From Marinomonas foliarum (GTDB lineage Bacteria; Pseudomonadota; Gammaproteobacteria; Pseudomonadales; Marinomonadaceae), in contig NZ_QPJQ01000003.1 of assembly GCF_003337275.1 (NCBI RefSeq), positions 1-64,000 on the forward strand: DNA of 64,000 nucleotides. Reading direction: 5' to 3'. The notes under the pieces are model-generated. The model had not been told where the DNA came from. It was given only the letters and a program-made list of their open reading frames with translations, and did no database searches. Position 1 is the stretch's first letter. The number at the start of each line of letters is the position of its first letter. The position numbers and the translations under genes are program-made. Positions 42,970 to 52,971 of the stretch are shown piece by piece.

Positions 42970-44253
42970 TTAGCTATTTTCTTTATCTAGAAACGCCGCG
43001 TCTTCTTCAGGCAGTGGTTGATTGTCAATCACTGCTTCAAATGCTTTCAAACGTTTGTAAATAGATAATAGTTCTACAATCGTTGTCCAAGAGTTGATTA
43101 GGTATTGAAACGAATTCTCAACTTGGTTGAAGGCGTTTAGAACGCGCTGCATAATGCCTAGGGTGAAAGCGCCAGCAATGATAGATGGTGCTAATACAAT
43201 CAGTGGAACAAACTGCCCAACATTAAGATAACCGTAACGAACGACATTGAAATATAGGTAGTTTGCATACAGGCGAAAGTAGTTTTTACGTACGTTATCA
43301 AACAGTTCAGTAAGGCTAATTGGCGTTGCTCTGTCAGCGTGGTCTTCACCATAAACCAGTTCTTTCCTGTAAGCAGCCTCAACACGTTGATTTTTAAACT
43401 CCAAGCCAGGAAGTTTAATTCCTGCTAGCGCCAGTAAAAGAGTACCGAATATTGACCATATAATGGCGGTGAATACTAATGCTTGTGGGACTTCACCAAC
43501 AAGTGGAAGGGTTTTAACGTATCCAGATAAGCTCCATAAAATAGGCAAAAAGGCAATTAACGTCATAACAGATCTTAAAAGGCTCACTCCTAGCCCTTCG
43601 ACAATAGAAGCGAAGCGCATGGTGTCTTCTTGAATACGCTGTGATGCACCTTCAATATGGCGTACCTGATCCCATTTGGAAGTGTAGTAATTAGTCATAG
43701 CTGTACGCCAGCGGAATACGTAGTGACTAATGAAAAAGTTGCTAAGAACGGACACTGTTATAGCAACCATTATGATGACTGCTACAGTAGATAGCTGAGC
43801 ATAGTAGTCAGACAGTAGAATACTATTCGGTTCTGCTAATGCTTTTTGAATAAGGTCGTAAAAGCTGCCATACCACTCGTTTAGCATCACACTTACTTGT
43901 ACTTGGAACCAAGTTATAAATACGATTAATCCTGAACCAATGACTGACCATTTAGCCCATTTCTGACCACCATAAATAACCCAAATACTAATAAATACTA
44001 GATAGCAAGCCGCCATATATTGGTATAGCCACACATCTAATGCAGTATTTTGTGCACTCTGGAAAGCGGTTTGTGCTGTGGCATCAGCGCCTTCTGCCAA
44101 AGCTTCAGGAAAGTGGACACCAAAAAGAGAACCTAGACTTAAAATGTGTCCTAAGTCCTGAACGATAGAGTACCATCCAATGACGCAAACAAGTGCCCAT
44201 AAGGCAAAGCTAAGAAAAAATAATTTAGGTTTTGGAAAGAAAGATTGAAACAC
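42970..44253 (-). CDS. sbmA: SbmA/BacA-like peptide transporter
   Basis: A 427-residue inner-membrane protein with about seven to eight membrane segments and no ATP-binding domain, as in SbmA (406 residues in E. coli). Characteristic stretches are FFPKPKLFFLSFALWAL at the N-terminus, VSVMLNEWYGSFYDLIQKAL, and the periplasmic/cytoplasmic ANYLYFNVVRYGYLNVGQ region. SbmA-type proteins take up antimicrobial peptides and peptide-like antibiotics using the proton gradient; the natural substrate is unclear. The start is GTG at 44253. It is a single gene by layout, divergent from the PhzF-like gene. Confidence 0.9.
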   Translation of the reverse strand: MFQSFFPKPKLFFLSFALWALVCVIGWYSIVQDLGHILSLGSLFGVHFPEALAEGADATAQTAFQSAQNTALDVWLYQYMAACYLVFISIWVIYGGQKWAKWSVIGSGLIVFITWFQVQVSVMLNEWYGSFYDLIQKALAEPNSILLSDYYAQLSTVAVIIMVAITVSVLSNFFISHYVFRWRTAMTNYYTSKWDQVRHIEGASQRIQEDTMRFASIVEGLGVSLLRSVMTLIAFLPILWSLSGYVKTLPLVGEVPQALVFTAIIWSIFGTLLLALAGIKLPGLEFKNQRVEAAYRKELVYGEDHADRATPISLTELFDNVRKNYFRLYANYLYFNVVRYGYLNVGQFVPLIVLAPSIIAGAFTLGIMQRVLNAFNQVENSFQYLINSWTTIVELLSIYKRLKAFEAVIDNQPLPEEDAAFLDKENS

Positions 44254-44473
44254 AGTGTCGTTTCTCTATATCTGATAGGTTGAAGGTGCCATAAACCATT
44301 GATTTACGCGGGATTGTTTAATGACGATGTATCTGAGCTTAAACCAGTCAAGTGATAATCACAATCAAACAGCCCACAAGGAATCAGTAAAAAAGGCGAT
44401 AATTAGCTAAGAGATAAACATTTTAACTATAATAAAGCGATATTGTACCAAATCAGGGAGACGGACTCGTTAT

Positions 44474-45334
44474 ATGGAACAAGTTGAGGTGTATTTAGTT
44501 AGGGCTTTTTCTATTGCCGGAAAAGGTGGAAACTTAGCCGGTGTAGTGTTGAATGCGGATTCGTTAACCGAACCACAGAAGCAATTCATAGCGAAGCAAG
44601 TTGGTGTATCGGAAACAGCTTTTGTTAGCAAAAGTGATAAGGCTAATTTCCATGTATCTTTTTATACTCCCACCGTGGAGGTCGATTTCTGCGGCCACGC
44701 CACGTTAAGCTCTTTTTGGTTGCTACATCATTTGCAATATATTCCGGCTGGACGTTATAAGCAAGAAACTAAAGCGGGTGTATTAGCTGTAGACGTGGCA
44801 TTAAACGGTGATGTTTTAATGAGCCAAAGTTTACCAACTTGGTTTGCCGAATATAGTGCTCAAGAGATCGCACCTATGTTAGGTATTCAACCGTCACTGA
44901 TAGCTCAAACAGGTTTGCCTATTCAAACTATTTCTACTGGCTTGATTGATCTTATGGTTCCTGTTCCTTATGGCGTGCTGGATTGCCTTGAAGTTGATAA
45001 TGATACGATAACGCACTTTTGTCAGCAGCATGAATGTGTCGGATTTCACGTATTTGAAATGAACCCGCCAGAAGCGTTTTATACGGCAAGTTGTCGAAAT
45101 TTTGCGCCAGCGGTTGGTATTCCTGAAGAGTCTGCTACCGGCAGTTCGAGCGGTGCGCTAGCCTGTTATTTGCATCGTCATTTTGGTTATCAGCAAGCGA
45201 TTTTTGAGCAAGGGAGAGCGATGAAAATGCCATCGTGTCTAGTGACTCAATTAGCAATAGAAAATGGAGAGTTGACTCAGGTTCAAGTCGGAGGGGAAGG
45301 GGCGTTTGATAAAGTGGTTTCTATTAACCTTTAA
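44474..45334 (+). CDS. PhzF family isomerase/epimerase-like protein
   Basis: A 286-residue protein of the PhzF/diaminopimelate-epimerase fold: VRAFSIAGKGGNLAGVVL at the N-terminus, a probable catalytic glutamate in VSETAFV (about residue 47), FYTPTVEVDFCGHATL, and the C-terminal ESATGSSSGALACYL. Substrate is unknown; no phenazine genes are nearby. The upstream region gaaggg-type ribosome site is modest. It is followed by a strong terminator shared with argD. Confidence 0.9.
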   Translation: MEQVEVYLVRAFSIAGKGGNLAGVVLNADSLTEPQKQFIAKQVGVSETAFVSKSDKANFHVSFYTPTVEVDFCGHATLSSFWLLHHLQYIPAGRYKQETKAGVLAVDVALNGDVLMSQSLPTWFAEYSAQEIAPMLGIQPSLIAQTGLPIQTISTGLIDLMVPVPYGVLDCLEVDNDTITHFCQQHECVGFHVFEMNPPEAFYTASCRNFAPAVGIPEESATGSSSGALACYLHRHFGYQQAIFEQGRAMKMPSCLVTQLAIENGELTQVQVGGEGAFDKVVSINL

Positions 45335-45341
45335 GGCATAA

Positions 45342-45367
45342 AAAAATCGGACCTAAGTCCGATTTTT
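45342..45367. terminator. Shared terminator of the PhzF-like gene and argD
   Basis: A perfect 11-bp stem (aaaaatcggac/gtccgattttt) with a four-base loop lies between convergent genes. A-run before and T-run after make it a bidirectional intrinsic terminator. Confidence 0.92.
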
Positions 45368-45393
45368 AATTGTTTTGTCTAGTGCTGAATCGC

Positions 45394-46629
45394 TTATGCA
45401 GCTTTGTTGTTTGCCACTACAGTTGCAATGGCTTTATCTAGTCGAGCAAGGCCTTCGGCAACATCTTGTTCTGGAATGATCAAAGACGGGGCTAAACGTA
45501 ATACGTTTGGACCAGCAACAAGAGCAAATAAACCTTCTTCGGCTGCGGCTTTAATGATCTCGCCAGCTTTTCCAGCAAGGCTGTCAATCATTTCAGCACC
45601 AATCAAAAGACCCATACCACGAATCTCTTTAAAGACATGGTGCTTTTCGTTTAGCGCTTTCAGGCCTTCAACAAATAAGTCATGACGCTTTGCCACGCCG
45701 CTGAGTACTTCAGGAGTATCAACGATATCAACAACGGCTTCAGCAATAGCGCAAGCCATTGGGTTACCGCCATAAGTGCTGCCGTGAGTACCAAAGGCCA
45801 AACTTTTTGCCGCTTTCTCTGTAGCTAACATAGCGCCAACAGGGAAGCCGTTACCAAGTGCTTTAGCGGTTGTTAATACATCAGGTGTTACACCTAACTG
45901 CTCATACGCAAAGAAGGTGCCTGTACGGCCTACGCCGGATTGAACTTCGTCATAAACCAATAATGCGTTGTGTTGATCACACAGTTCACGTACTTGTTTG
46001 GCAAATTCAATGTTGGCCGGAATGATACCGCCTTCGCCTTGAATAGGCTCCATGACTACGGCGCAAGTCTTATCACTGATGATTGCTTTAAGTTGTTCTA
46101 TGTCGTTGTAGTCGCAATGTTTGATGCCGCCTGGTGTCGGCTCAAAACCTTCTTTGTATTTTGCCTGTCCGCCCACAGAAACAGTAAACAAGGTACGGCC
46201 ATGGAAAGACTTGTTAAAAGCAATGATTTCATGTTTTTCAGGACCGAAATGATCAAACGCGTAACGACGAGCGAGTTTAAAAGCCGCTTCGTTGGCTTCT
46301 GCACCACTATTTGCAAAGAAGACTCGGTCAGCAAAGGTCTTTTCAGTCAATTTTTTAGCCAATCGCAGTGCTGGTTCGTTAGTCATGACATTGGATAAAT
46401 GCCAAAGTTGTCCAGCTTGCTCACGCATGACGTTGACGAGAGTTGGATTGGAATGACCCAATGCAGTAACAGCAATGCCGCCTGCAAAGTCGATGTATTC
46501 TTTGCCTTCTTTGTCCCATATGCGAGAGCCTTCGCCACGCACTGGAATAATCGCAGAAGGTGCATAGTTAGGAACCATTACTTCGTCAAAGGTTGCTCTC
46601 GTTACTTGTTGTGTCACTTTTCTATCCAT
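45394..46629 (-). CDS. argD: Acetylornithine/succinylornithine aminotransferase
   Basis: A 411-residue class III PLP aminotransferase. The PLP phosphate-binding and lysine regions are clear ([65 protein letters not shown] holding the Schiff-base lysine). It converts N-acetylornithine (synthesis) or N-succinylornithine (catabolism, AstC/AruC). The start at ATG 46629 gives the usual family length; an upstream start at 46665 adds 12 odd residues. It lies just after the giant gdhB on the same strand with 54 bases between. Arginine genes argA/argE and astE are elsewhere in the window, so both roles are possible. Confidence 0.93.
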   Translation of the reverse strand: MDRKVTQQVTRATFDEVMVPNYAPSAIIPVRGEGSRIWDKEGKEYIDFAGGIAVTALGHSNPTLVNVMREQAGQLWHLSNVMTNEPALRLAKKLTEKTFADRVFFANSGAEANEAAFKLARRYAFDHFGPEKHEIIAFNKSFHGRTLFTVSVGGQAKYKEGFEPTPGGIKHCDYNDIEQLKAIISDKTCAVVMEPIQGEGGIIPANIEFAKQVRELCDQHNALLVYDEVQSGVGRTGTFFAYEQLGVTPDVLTTAKALGNGFPVGAMLATEKAAKSLAFGTHGSTYGGNPMACAIAEAVVDIVDTPEVLSGVAKRHDLFVEGLKALNEKHHVFKEIRGMGLLIGAEMIDSLAGKAGEIIKAAAEEGLFALVAGPNVLRLAPSLIIPEQDVAEGLARLDKAIATVVANNKAA

Positions 46630-46683
46630 CCTAAAAAAAGACCTCTTAAAAATAGGCGGCCGCAATGGCGGCCACCTGTTGGT

Positions 46684-49600
46684 TTATATCAGATTTCTCA
46701 ACTCACGAATAGCGACAGTTACCATGGCGAGTGTTAATTCGCTTTCCGCTTTTATTTCGCTAAAAGCGGCACGGTAATGTTTGATACTGTCACTATTTGA
46801 CTCGCGCCAATGAGTTAAACGTAGTTCCAGTTTTTTGATATCAACACTGGACTGAATAACTTCTTGGGTGAGGGTTCTTAAGCTATTGTCGACTTCGTCG
46901 CCTAACCCTGATTTTGCTCGACGTTGCCACATATCATCAGCTGACAGTTCGCTGACTTTGTGACGCAACCAGTGCAACTCTAGATCCATTTCAAGGGCGA
47001 AATAAGTTTGAGCCACATCTAGGACTTCCGTGTCGGTATTCGCTGCAACACGGATTATGTCTAGTCCGTAGAATAGGTAATGCAGAGAAGACAATCTTTC
47101 CGCTATCTCAGTAGGGATGTTTTTCTCGACAAGGCCAGTAGCAATATCGGCCAAATGCTCTTGGCTTGATTCTGTCAAAATTGCCTGCATATTGGCTCTA
47201 ATCACTTCAACGCCAGGCTTATAAGTGTCTTTTAAGCGCTGGATTGACAGGCTTTCACGTGTATTACGCAGTAACCATAGAGTTGCTCTCTCTAGAAGTC
47301 CTTGAATGCGAATTAACAGGCTATTCAATACTGTGTTAGACACAGAGAAGTCCAAGTTGTTGATCGCATCCCAAAGCGCTGGAATACCAAAAATATCTTC
47401 TGCTGCCATGTAGGCTCGAACGACGTTCAACGAAGATGCGCCTGTCTCTTCTTGCATGTAAGTTGTAAACGTTGGCCCCATGCGGTTGCCTAGGTTGTTT
47501 GTCACGTGCCCGGCTATGATTTCTTGAATCAACGGGTGTGACGACATTTGGCCGCCGAAGTGCTTGGTCAGCTGTGTTGGGAAGTACTCGTTGATCTGAG
47601 TGGTCAAATCCACGTCTTCGCCAATACTGTCTTCTACTAGCTGCTCAGATAATTTGATTTTTGAATAAGCAAGTAGTACCGATATCTCTGGGCGTGTTAA
47701 GCCTTGGCCCTTGTTCAAGCGCTTTTTGATTTGCGTGTCACTAGGCAAGTACTCGATTTCACGGTTCAAACGACCTTCACGGACAAGAGATTGAATCAAA
47801 CGCCAATGATCGGTTAAACGCTCTGGTGCCTGTGCGTTTGCCAAAGACAATACGTGGCTTTGGCCACGGTTGTGGCGTAACACCAATTTACCCACTTCAT
47901 CCGTCATTTCAGCCAATAAGCTGTTACGTTGCTTCTCGGTCAGGTCACCGTTCTCGACCACGCGGTTAAGTAGGATCTTGATGTTTACTTCGTGATCCGA
48001 GCTGTCTACGCCCGCAGAGTTATCGATCGCATCTGTGCTGATTAAGCCACCTTTTTGAGCGAATTCAATACGACCTAGCTGTGTTAAACCTAGGTTTCCG
48101 CCTTCACCGACAATTTTACAACGTAGTTCTTTACCGTTTACACGCAATCCGTTGTTTGCGCTGTCGCCAGCATCAGCATGGGATTCGCCTTCGGATTTCA
48201 CATAAGTGCCGATACCACCGTTCCAAAGTAGATCCACAGGCGCTTTTAGAATCGCGTTGATCAAATCAGTTGGAGCCATGGATTTGATATTGCCCTCGAT
48301 GCCCAAAGCTTTGCGAATATCTGCATTGATAGGGATAGATTTCGCAGAGCGATTGAAAATACCGCCGCCTTTTGAAATAAGCTCTTTGTTGTAATCTTCC
48401 CAAGAGGAACGAGGCAGTTTGAACATGCGCTCACGCTCAGTAAAAGATGTTTCTGCATCTGGCGTTGGGTCGATAAAGATATGCATGTGGTTGAACGCAG
48501 CGATTAGACAAGTGTGTTTCGATAACAGCATGCCGTTACCAAATACGTCACCCGCCATGTCACCGACGCCAACAGCGGTAAAGTCTGTCGTTTGGCAATC
48601 AATACCGATCTCTTTAAATTGGCGTTTAACGGATTCCCAAGCGCCGCGGGCCGTTATGCCCATTTTTTTATGGTCGTAACCGTTAGAACCACCAGAGGCA
48701 AAGGCATCGCCTAACCAGAAACCATATTTCGCAGAAATGCTGTTTGCTAAGTCAGAGAAGGTGGCTGTGCCTTTATCTGCAGCAACGACTAAGTACGGGT
48801 CGTCTTCGTCGTAACGAAGTACGGACAGTGGAGGAACCACTTGGTTTTGCACTAAGTTGTCAGTAATGTCTAGCAAACCGCTAATGAAAGTGGTGTAGCA
48901 GTGGATAACTTCTGCTTGTACTTCTTCACGAGACGCGTTCTTTTTAAGCTGCTTGGCAACGAAGCCGCCTTTTGCTCCTGATGGAACGATAACAGCGTTT
49001 TTCACCATTTGTGCTTTTACTAGACCAAGTACTTCAGTACGGAAATCTTCCATACGATCAGACCAGCGCAAGCCACCACGAGCAACTTTACCGCCACGCA
49101 TGTGAATACCTTCTACCCAAGGCGCATAAACGAATATTTCAAATTTTGGTCTTGGAAGTGGTACGGCTGGAATTTGAGAAGGGTCCAGTTTGAAAGAAAC
49201 GTAGTCTTTTACTTCGCCTTCAGCGCCTGCTTGATAGAAGTTTGTGCGTAACATTGCCTGAATCACAGAAAGGTAGTGTTTCAGAATACGGTCTTCATCC
49301 AAGTTGGCAACTTGGTCCAATTCTAGATCGATTTTCTCAAGTAACTTTTGTACCTTGTCGTCACGCTTGGCTTCTTGGCTAGGGTCGAAACGTTGTTCGA
49401 ATAGTTGAACCAAAAGGCGAGCAATACCTGCGTTTTTCTCTAGTGTTTGCTGCATGTATTGAAGAGAGAAAGGCACTTGAAGTTGCATTAAGTACTTGGT
49501 CAAAGCTCTTAACATGGTGACTTGACGCCATGTTAGGGAAGCGCTTAGGACCAAAGCATTAAAGCGGTCATTTTCAACGCGACGGCTGAATACCTGGTTG

Positions 49601-51501
49601 AACGCGTCTTGGAACGCTTCGCGCTGAGTGCTCTTTTCAAGGTTTACATCGGCGTCTACGCTGATGGCAAATTCGACGACCCAAGTGTTCGCAGAGCCAT
49701 CGCCATTTTGATCTAATTCATATGGGCGAGCTTCTAGAACGCGTAACCCCATACATTCCAAAATAGGCAATACGTCAGACAAAATGAGTGTTGTGCCAGT
49801 ACCATACACCTTGAAGAAGTAATTGTTTTTCGTTTGTCCAACTTGACGGTAGATGTGCGTTGAAATATCGCCTTCACCGGATAATTGAGCTAAACGTTCA
49901 ATGTCTAGGACGGCCGCATTTGGAGAGAAATCTTCACGGTAAGCAGCGGGCAAATAAGGCACATAATCGTTGAAAAGAATGTTTCCGCTTTCTTCACCGT
50001 GGCTTTTATGGAGAGCCGTTAATAGCTTGTCTTCCCATGAACTCATTGCGTCTTGCATCTTGCGCTGAATTTCTTCTGCGTCGATGGTTGGGCTTTGCTT
50101 AGGATCGGCTATTTGAATAGTGAAGTTGACGCGCGCCAAGACCAATTGTGAAAACTGCACGTTGAATTCAGAGCTTGTGCCGTTACAGGCGTTCATCAAG
50201 ATGTCTTGCATTTTGATACGCAATTCCGTGTTGTAACGATCTCGTGGTACATACACCAAAGCGTTCAGGAAACGGCCGTAAATGTCTTTGCGCAGGAATA
50301 CGCGCAATTGGCGTCGTTCTTGGATCGCCAAAATGCTTTCGATAGTTCCAAAAAGCTCATCAACTGGCGCTTGAAGCATCTCGTCACGCGGGTAGCTGTT
50401 TAAAATATGCTTAAGGTTTTTGCCTTTATGACTATTTGGATCGACGTTGGCTTTTTCTACGATGACATTGAGCTTTTTACGCAATAATGGAATATCTTGC
50501 AGGCGAGCAATATAAGCGGCAGAAGAGTAAAGGCCGAAGAAGCGCCATTCGCCGACTACATTGCCTTTTTTGTCGAAGCGCTTAATGCCAAGATAATCTA
50601 AGTGAACCGGGCGATGAATAGTAGAAACAGCTGTTGATTTGGTTAGCACTAATATGTTGCTGGTATCGACTGCAAGCTTGGCTAAGTGGTCTTGCAAGAT
50701 AATGTCGCGCTTTACTTTTTTGTCGTTAATATCGCGGAATGTACCAAGCCCTGAGCCATCGACTAATTTAAGGTGTGTTTCTTCACCTTCAACAGATAGG
50801 TCATAGGCGCGGAAACCAATGAAGGTAAAGTGGTCATTCGCTACCCAGCGCAAGAAATCGAGAACTTCTAAGTGTTCTTCATTGGCTTTCAGGTGTGGTA
50901 GTTGCTCAGACTCTGCAATAACGTCATTTAGTTTGGCTTTCATTGTTGGCCAATCTGAGACGGTTTTTTTCACATCAACTAAGCTACTTAGTAACTCATC
51001 TTTTATTTCATCAAGAAGGTTGATGTCTGAAAGGCGGTCTATTTCGAAGCGCATCATAGCTTCATGAGATTTGGAAGAGAGGTTGATGTTTTGCAACTCG
51101 CCTTTTTTATTACGGTCCACCGGCACAACAGGGTGTGCTGTTAGGTGAATTGTGTGGCCAAGACGAACCAATGCCATATTGAAAGACGATACAAGGAAAG
51201 GCATGTCATCCGTTAGAATTTCGATAACGGTATGAGTGGATTGCCAGCTGTGCTCCTCGTAGTTCGGGTTGTAGACACGAACTTTAGGTTGGTTGCTTGG
51301 GCGTTGCTGGATGAAATCCCAAAGGCAAAGTATTGTGCCATATAGGTTTTCTATCGATTCATTAACCAAGTCTTCAGTTAGAGAGTCCTGAAAGTAAAGA
51401 CGGGTTAGTTGAATCAAGTTGTTTGCTTCTGCGGCACTAAAGTTATCATTTATTTCAACTTCAACGCGTTCGATCAATTCGTTTTTTTTGTAATCAGTCA
51501 T
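46684..51501 (-). CDS. gdhB: NAD-specific glutamate dehydrogenase, large (GdhB/GDH-180) type
   Basis: A 1605-residue enzyme converting glutamate to 2-oxoglutarate and ammonia. Size and regions match the 180-kDa class: a long N-terminal regulatory part with ACT-like segments (about 1-700), the catalytic core (GGKVARGGLRWSDRMEDFRT near 850; KNAVIVPSGAKGGF; VGVGDMAGDVFGNGML near 1000; NGGIGTYVK), and a long C-terminal part. In Pseudomonas aeruginosa gdhB is induced by arginine through ArgR; the ArgR-like regulator gene here lies divergent and 296 bases away, which supports similar control. argD follows on the same strand. Confidence 0.96.
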   Translation of the reverse strand: MTDYKKNELIERVEVEINDNFSAAEANNLIQLTRLYFQDSLTEDLVNESIENLYGTILCLWDFIQQRPSNQPKVRVYNPNYEEHSWQSTHTVIEILTDDMPFLVSSFNMALVRLGHTIHLTAHPVVPVDRNKKGELQNINLSSKSHEAMMRFEIDRLSDINLLDEIKDELLSSLVDVKKTVSDWPTMKAKLNDVIAESEQLPHLKANEEHLEVLDFLRWVANDHFTFIGFRAYDLSVEGEETHLKLVDGSGLGTFRDINDKKVKRDIILQDHLAKLAVDTSNILVLTKSTAVSTIHRPVHLDYLGIKRFDKKGNVVGEWRFFGLYSSAAYIARLQDIPLLRKKLNVIVEKANVDPNSHKGKNLKHILNSYPRDEMLQAPVDELFGTIESILAIQERRQLRVFLRKDIYGRFLNALVYVPRDRYNTELRIKMQDILMNACNGTSSEFNVQFSQLVLARVNFTIQIADPKQSPTIDAEEIQRKMQDAMSSWEDKLLTALHKSHGEESGNILFNDYVPYLPAAYREDFSPNAAVLDIERLAQLSGEGDISTHIYRQVGQTKNNYFFKVYGTGTTLILSDVLPILECMGLRVLEARPYELDQNGDGSANTWVVEFAISVDADVNLEKSTQREAFQDAFNQVFSRRVENDRFNALVLSASLTWRQVTMLRALTKYLMQLQVPFSLQYMQQTLEKNAGIARLLVQLFEQRFDPSQEAKRDDKVQKLLEKIDLELDQVANLDEDRILKHYLSVIQAMLRTNFYQAGAEGEVKDYVSFKLDPSQIPAVPLPRPKFEIFVYAPWVEGIHMRGGKVARGGLRWSDRMEDFRTEVLGLVKAQMVKNAVIVPSGAKGGFVAKQLKKNASREEVQAEVIHCYTTFISGLLDITDNLVQNQVVPPLSVLRYDEDDPYLVVAADKGTATFSDLANSISAKYGFWLGDAFASGGSNGYDHKKMGITARGAWESVKRQFKEIGIDCQTTDFTAVGVGDMAGDVFGNGMLLSKHTCLIAAFNHMHIFIDPTPDAETSFTERERMFKLPRSSWEDYNKELISKGGGIFNRSAKSIPINADIRKALGIEGNIKSMAPTDLINAILKAPVDLLWNGGIGTYVKSEGESHADAGDSANNGLRVNGKELRCKIVGEGGNLGLTQLGRIEFAQKGGLISTDAIDNSAGVDSSDHEVNIKILLNRVVENGDLTEKQRNSLLAEMTDEVGKLVLRHNRGQSHVLSLANAQAPERLTDHWRLIQSLVREGRLNREIEYLPSDTQIKKRLNKGQGLTRPEISVLLAYSKIKLSEQLVEDSIGEDVDLTTQINEYFPTQLTKHFGGQMSSHPLIQEIIAGHVTNNLGNRMGPTFTTYMQEETGASSLNVVRAYMAAEDIFGIPALWDAINNLDFSVSNTVLNSLLIRIQGLLERATLWLLRNTRESLSIQRLKDTYKPGVEVIRANMQAILTESSQEHLADIATGLVEKNIPTEIAERLSSLHYLFYGLDIIRVAANTDTEVLDVAQTYFALEMDLELHWLRHKVSELSADDMWQRRAKSGLGDEVDNSLRTLTQEVIQSSVDIKKLELRLTHWRESNSDSIKHYRAAFSEIKAESELTLAMVTVAIRELRNLI

Positions 51502-51796
51502 TAGAACTCATCCCTCATGAGTGGTGTTCTTAATAAAACTAGTTGTAAATGCAATTTTTCGAAAGTATGGGGTTAGGACTCTGTGTTAGATTATTATGAA
51601 AATTCGCCTCCTTTGATAGCGGGTAACTTTTCAAATTGCGACACATTGTTGTGTTGTCTGGTTAATTGGGTCAGAAAAGTCTTGCCCAACACGAAAAAAA
51701 CCTTTGTTATCCATTTTAAACGAAATAAACTCCTTATTTGTCTATAGTTCGCAGGATAATATTTTGTACAAGACTGAATTCGCATCAAGAGAAATC
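51502..51796. promoter_or_regulatory. Divergent region between gdhB and the ArgR-like regulator
   Basis: About 295 bases of A/T-rich sequence with no supported gene. Promoters for both directions should be here. I can see no clear operator pair. Confidence 0.4.
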
Positions 51797-52816
51797 ATGC
51801 AGGCGAGTAAAAAACCTTTAAAGTACGGTTTTTTGCTGTTGCCACATTATTCCATGTTGGGTTTTTCCTCTGCTATTGAAACATTGCATATGGCGAACTG
51901 GGTGGCAGGAAAAGAGCTCTATTCTTTTTGCACAATTAGTCATGAAGAAAAAGAAATTCCTTCTAATACGGGTGTTTCAACGGTTTCAGACTATCTAACA
52001 AGTGATGCTTTGGGTGATTTAGACGCGATTTTTGTATGCGGTTCTTCTCCTGGGATAAAAAACGAAAGTCTGACTTTAGAAAATTGGATAAAAAAACAAG
52101 CAAAAAAAGGCATCGGCTTGGGCGGCGTCTGCACAGGAAGCTATTTATTGGCAAAAGCGGGCTTGCTTGATGGCTATCGAGCCACGATTCATTGGCGCAG
52201 TTTGGCAAATTTGCGAGATGAATTTTTACAGACGATCGTTTCAAATCACCTTTTTGAAGTGGATCGAGACCGTTATACTTGCAGTGGTGGGACTGCGGCC
52301 ATGGATATGATGTTGTTTTTGATAGGCAAACAGCATGGCATGTCGTTAGCAAGTGGGATATCCGAGCAGTTTGTTTGTGAGCGAATACGAACGCATGAAG
52401 ACCCGCAGCGAATTCCACTACAGGCGCGTATTGGTACAGGTCAGCCTAAATTAGTTGAAGCGGTTCAGCTAATGGAAGCCAATATTCAAGAACCCTTATC
52501 ATCTGATGATATTGCTTATCATGTGGGGGTTTCTAGGAGGCATTTGGAGCGATTATTTAAGAGTAATTTAGATATTGTGCCATCTCGATACTACTTAGAA
52601 TTGCGTCTTCAACATGCGAAGCAGCTAATAACTCAAACGGATAAGACGATTACTGAAATAGGTACAGAGTGCGGATTTGGTTCTGCGCCCCATTTTAGTA
52701 CAACTTACAAGGGCTTCTTCGGCATTACGCCAAGAGAAGAGCGTAATAAAATTCATAATAAAAGCTCTGCGCCTGTCCAAATGGACAAGAAAAAGAGGCG
52801 GCTCTGGAAAAAGTAA
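51797..52816 (+). CDS. GlxA family transcriptional regulator, ArgR-like
   Basis: A 339-residue protein with an N-terminal DJ-1/PfpI-like domain (about 1-190; the nucleophile-elbow-like GGVCTGSYLLAKAGLLDG) and a C-terminal AraC DNA-binding domain (about 225-320; DDIAYHVGVSRRHLERLFK and EIGTECGFGSAPHFSTTYKGFFGITPRE). The domain order and neighbours (gdhB, basic amino-acid ABC genes) match Pseudomonas ArgR, the arginine-responsive activator. I choose the ATG at 51797, since upstream TTG 51704 adds 31 unrelated residues. The symbol argR is not given because E. coli ArgR is a different family. Confidence 0.87.
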   Translation: MQASKKPLKYGFLLLPHYSMLGFSSAIETLHMANWVAGKELYSFCTISHEEKEIPSNTGVSTVSDYLTSDALGDLDAIFVCGSSPGIKNESLTLENWIKKQAKKGIGLGGVCTGSYLLAKAGLLDGYRATIHWRSLANLRDEFLQTIVSNHLFEVDRDRYTCSGGTAAMDMMLFLIGKQHGMSLASGISEQFVCERIRTHEDPQRIPLQARIGTGQPKLVEAVQLMEANIQEPLSSDDIAYHVGVSRRHLERLFKSNLDIVPSRYYLELRLQHAKQLITQTDKTITEIGTECGFGSAPHFSTTYKGFFGITPREERNKIHNKSSAPVQMDKKKRRLWKK

Positions 52817-52896
52817 CTTAAAATACGGGGTGAATTGCTCTTGGCGTGATTCTTGTATTCTAGTTAGTTAGCTTAGGGTGTATTACCCTCATGGAT

Positions 52897-52926
52897 TTGG
52901 TGCAGTTGAATGACTGTGCATATACT
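52897..52926 (+). promoter_or_regulatory. Candidate promoter of the amino-acid ABC operon
   Basis: TTGGTG (52897-52902) and TATACT (52921-52926) are spaced by 18 bases, 46 bases before the ATPase start codon. A small inverted repeat (agggtgtattaccct, 52875-52889) lies just upstream and may be a regulator site. Confidence 0.45.
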
Positions 52927-52971
52927 AGATAAAAAGTAATAAGTTCACATAAAATAAAGAAGGTAGAGAAC

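Noticed and set aside
45970..46398. 142-residue open frame opposite argD
   Set aside because: Phenylalanine/serine-rich shadow of the aminotransferase gene with no recognisable domain.
51594..51788. 64-residue minus-strand frame in the gdhB-regulator gap
   Set aside because: Starts within the opposite regulator's leader, has no ribosome site and a composition typical of noncoding A/T-rich DNA.
51963..52418. 151-residue open frame opposite the ArgR-like regulator
   Set aside because: No family features and no ribosome site; the sense frame has two clear domains.
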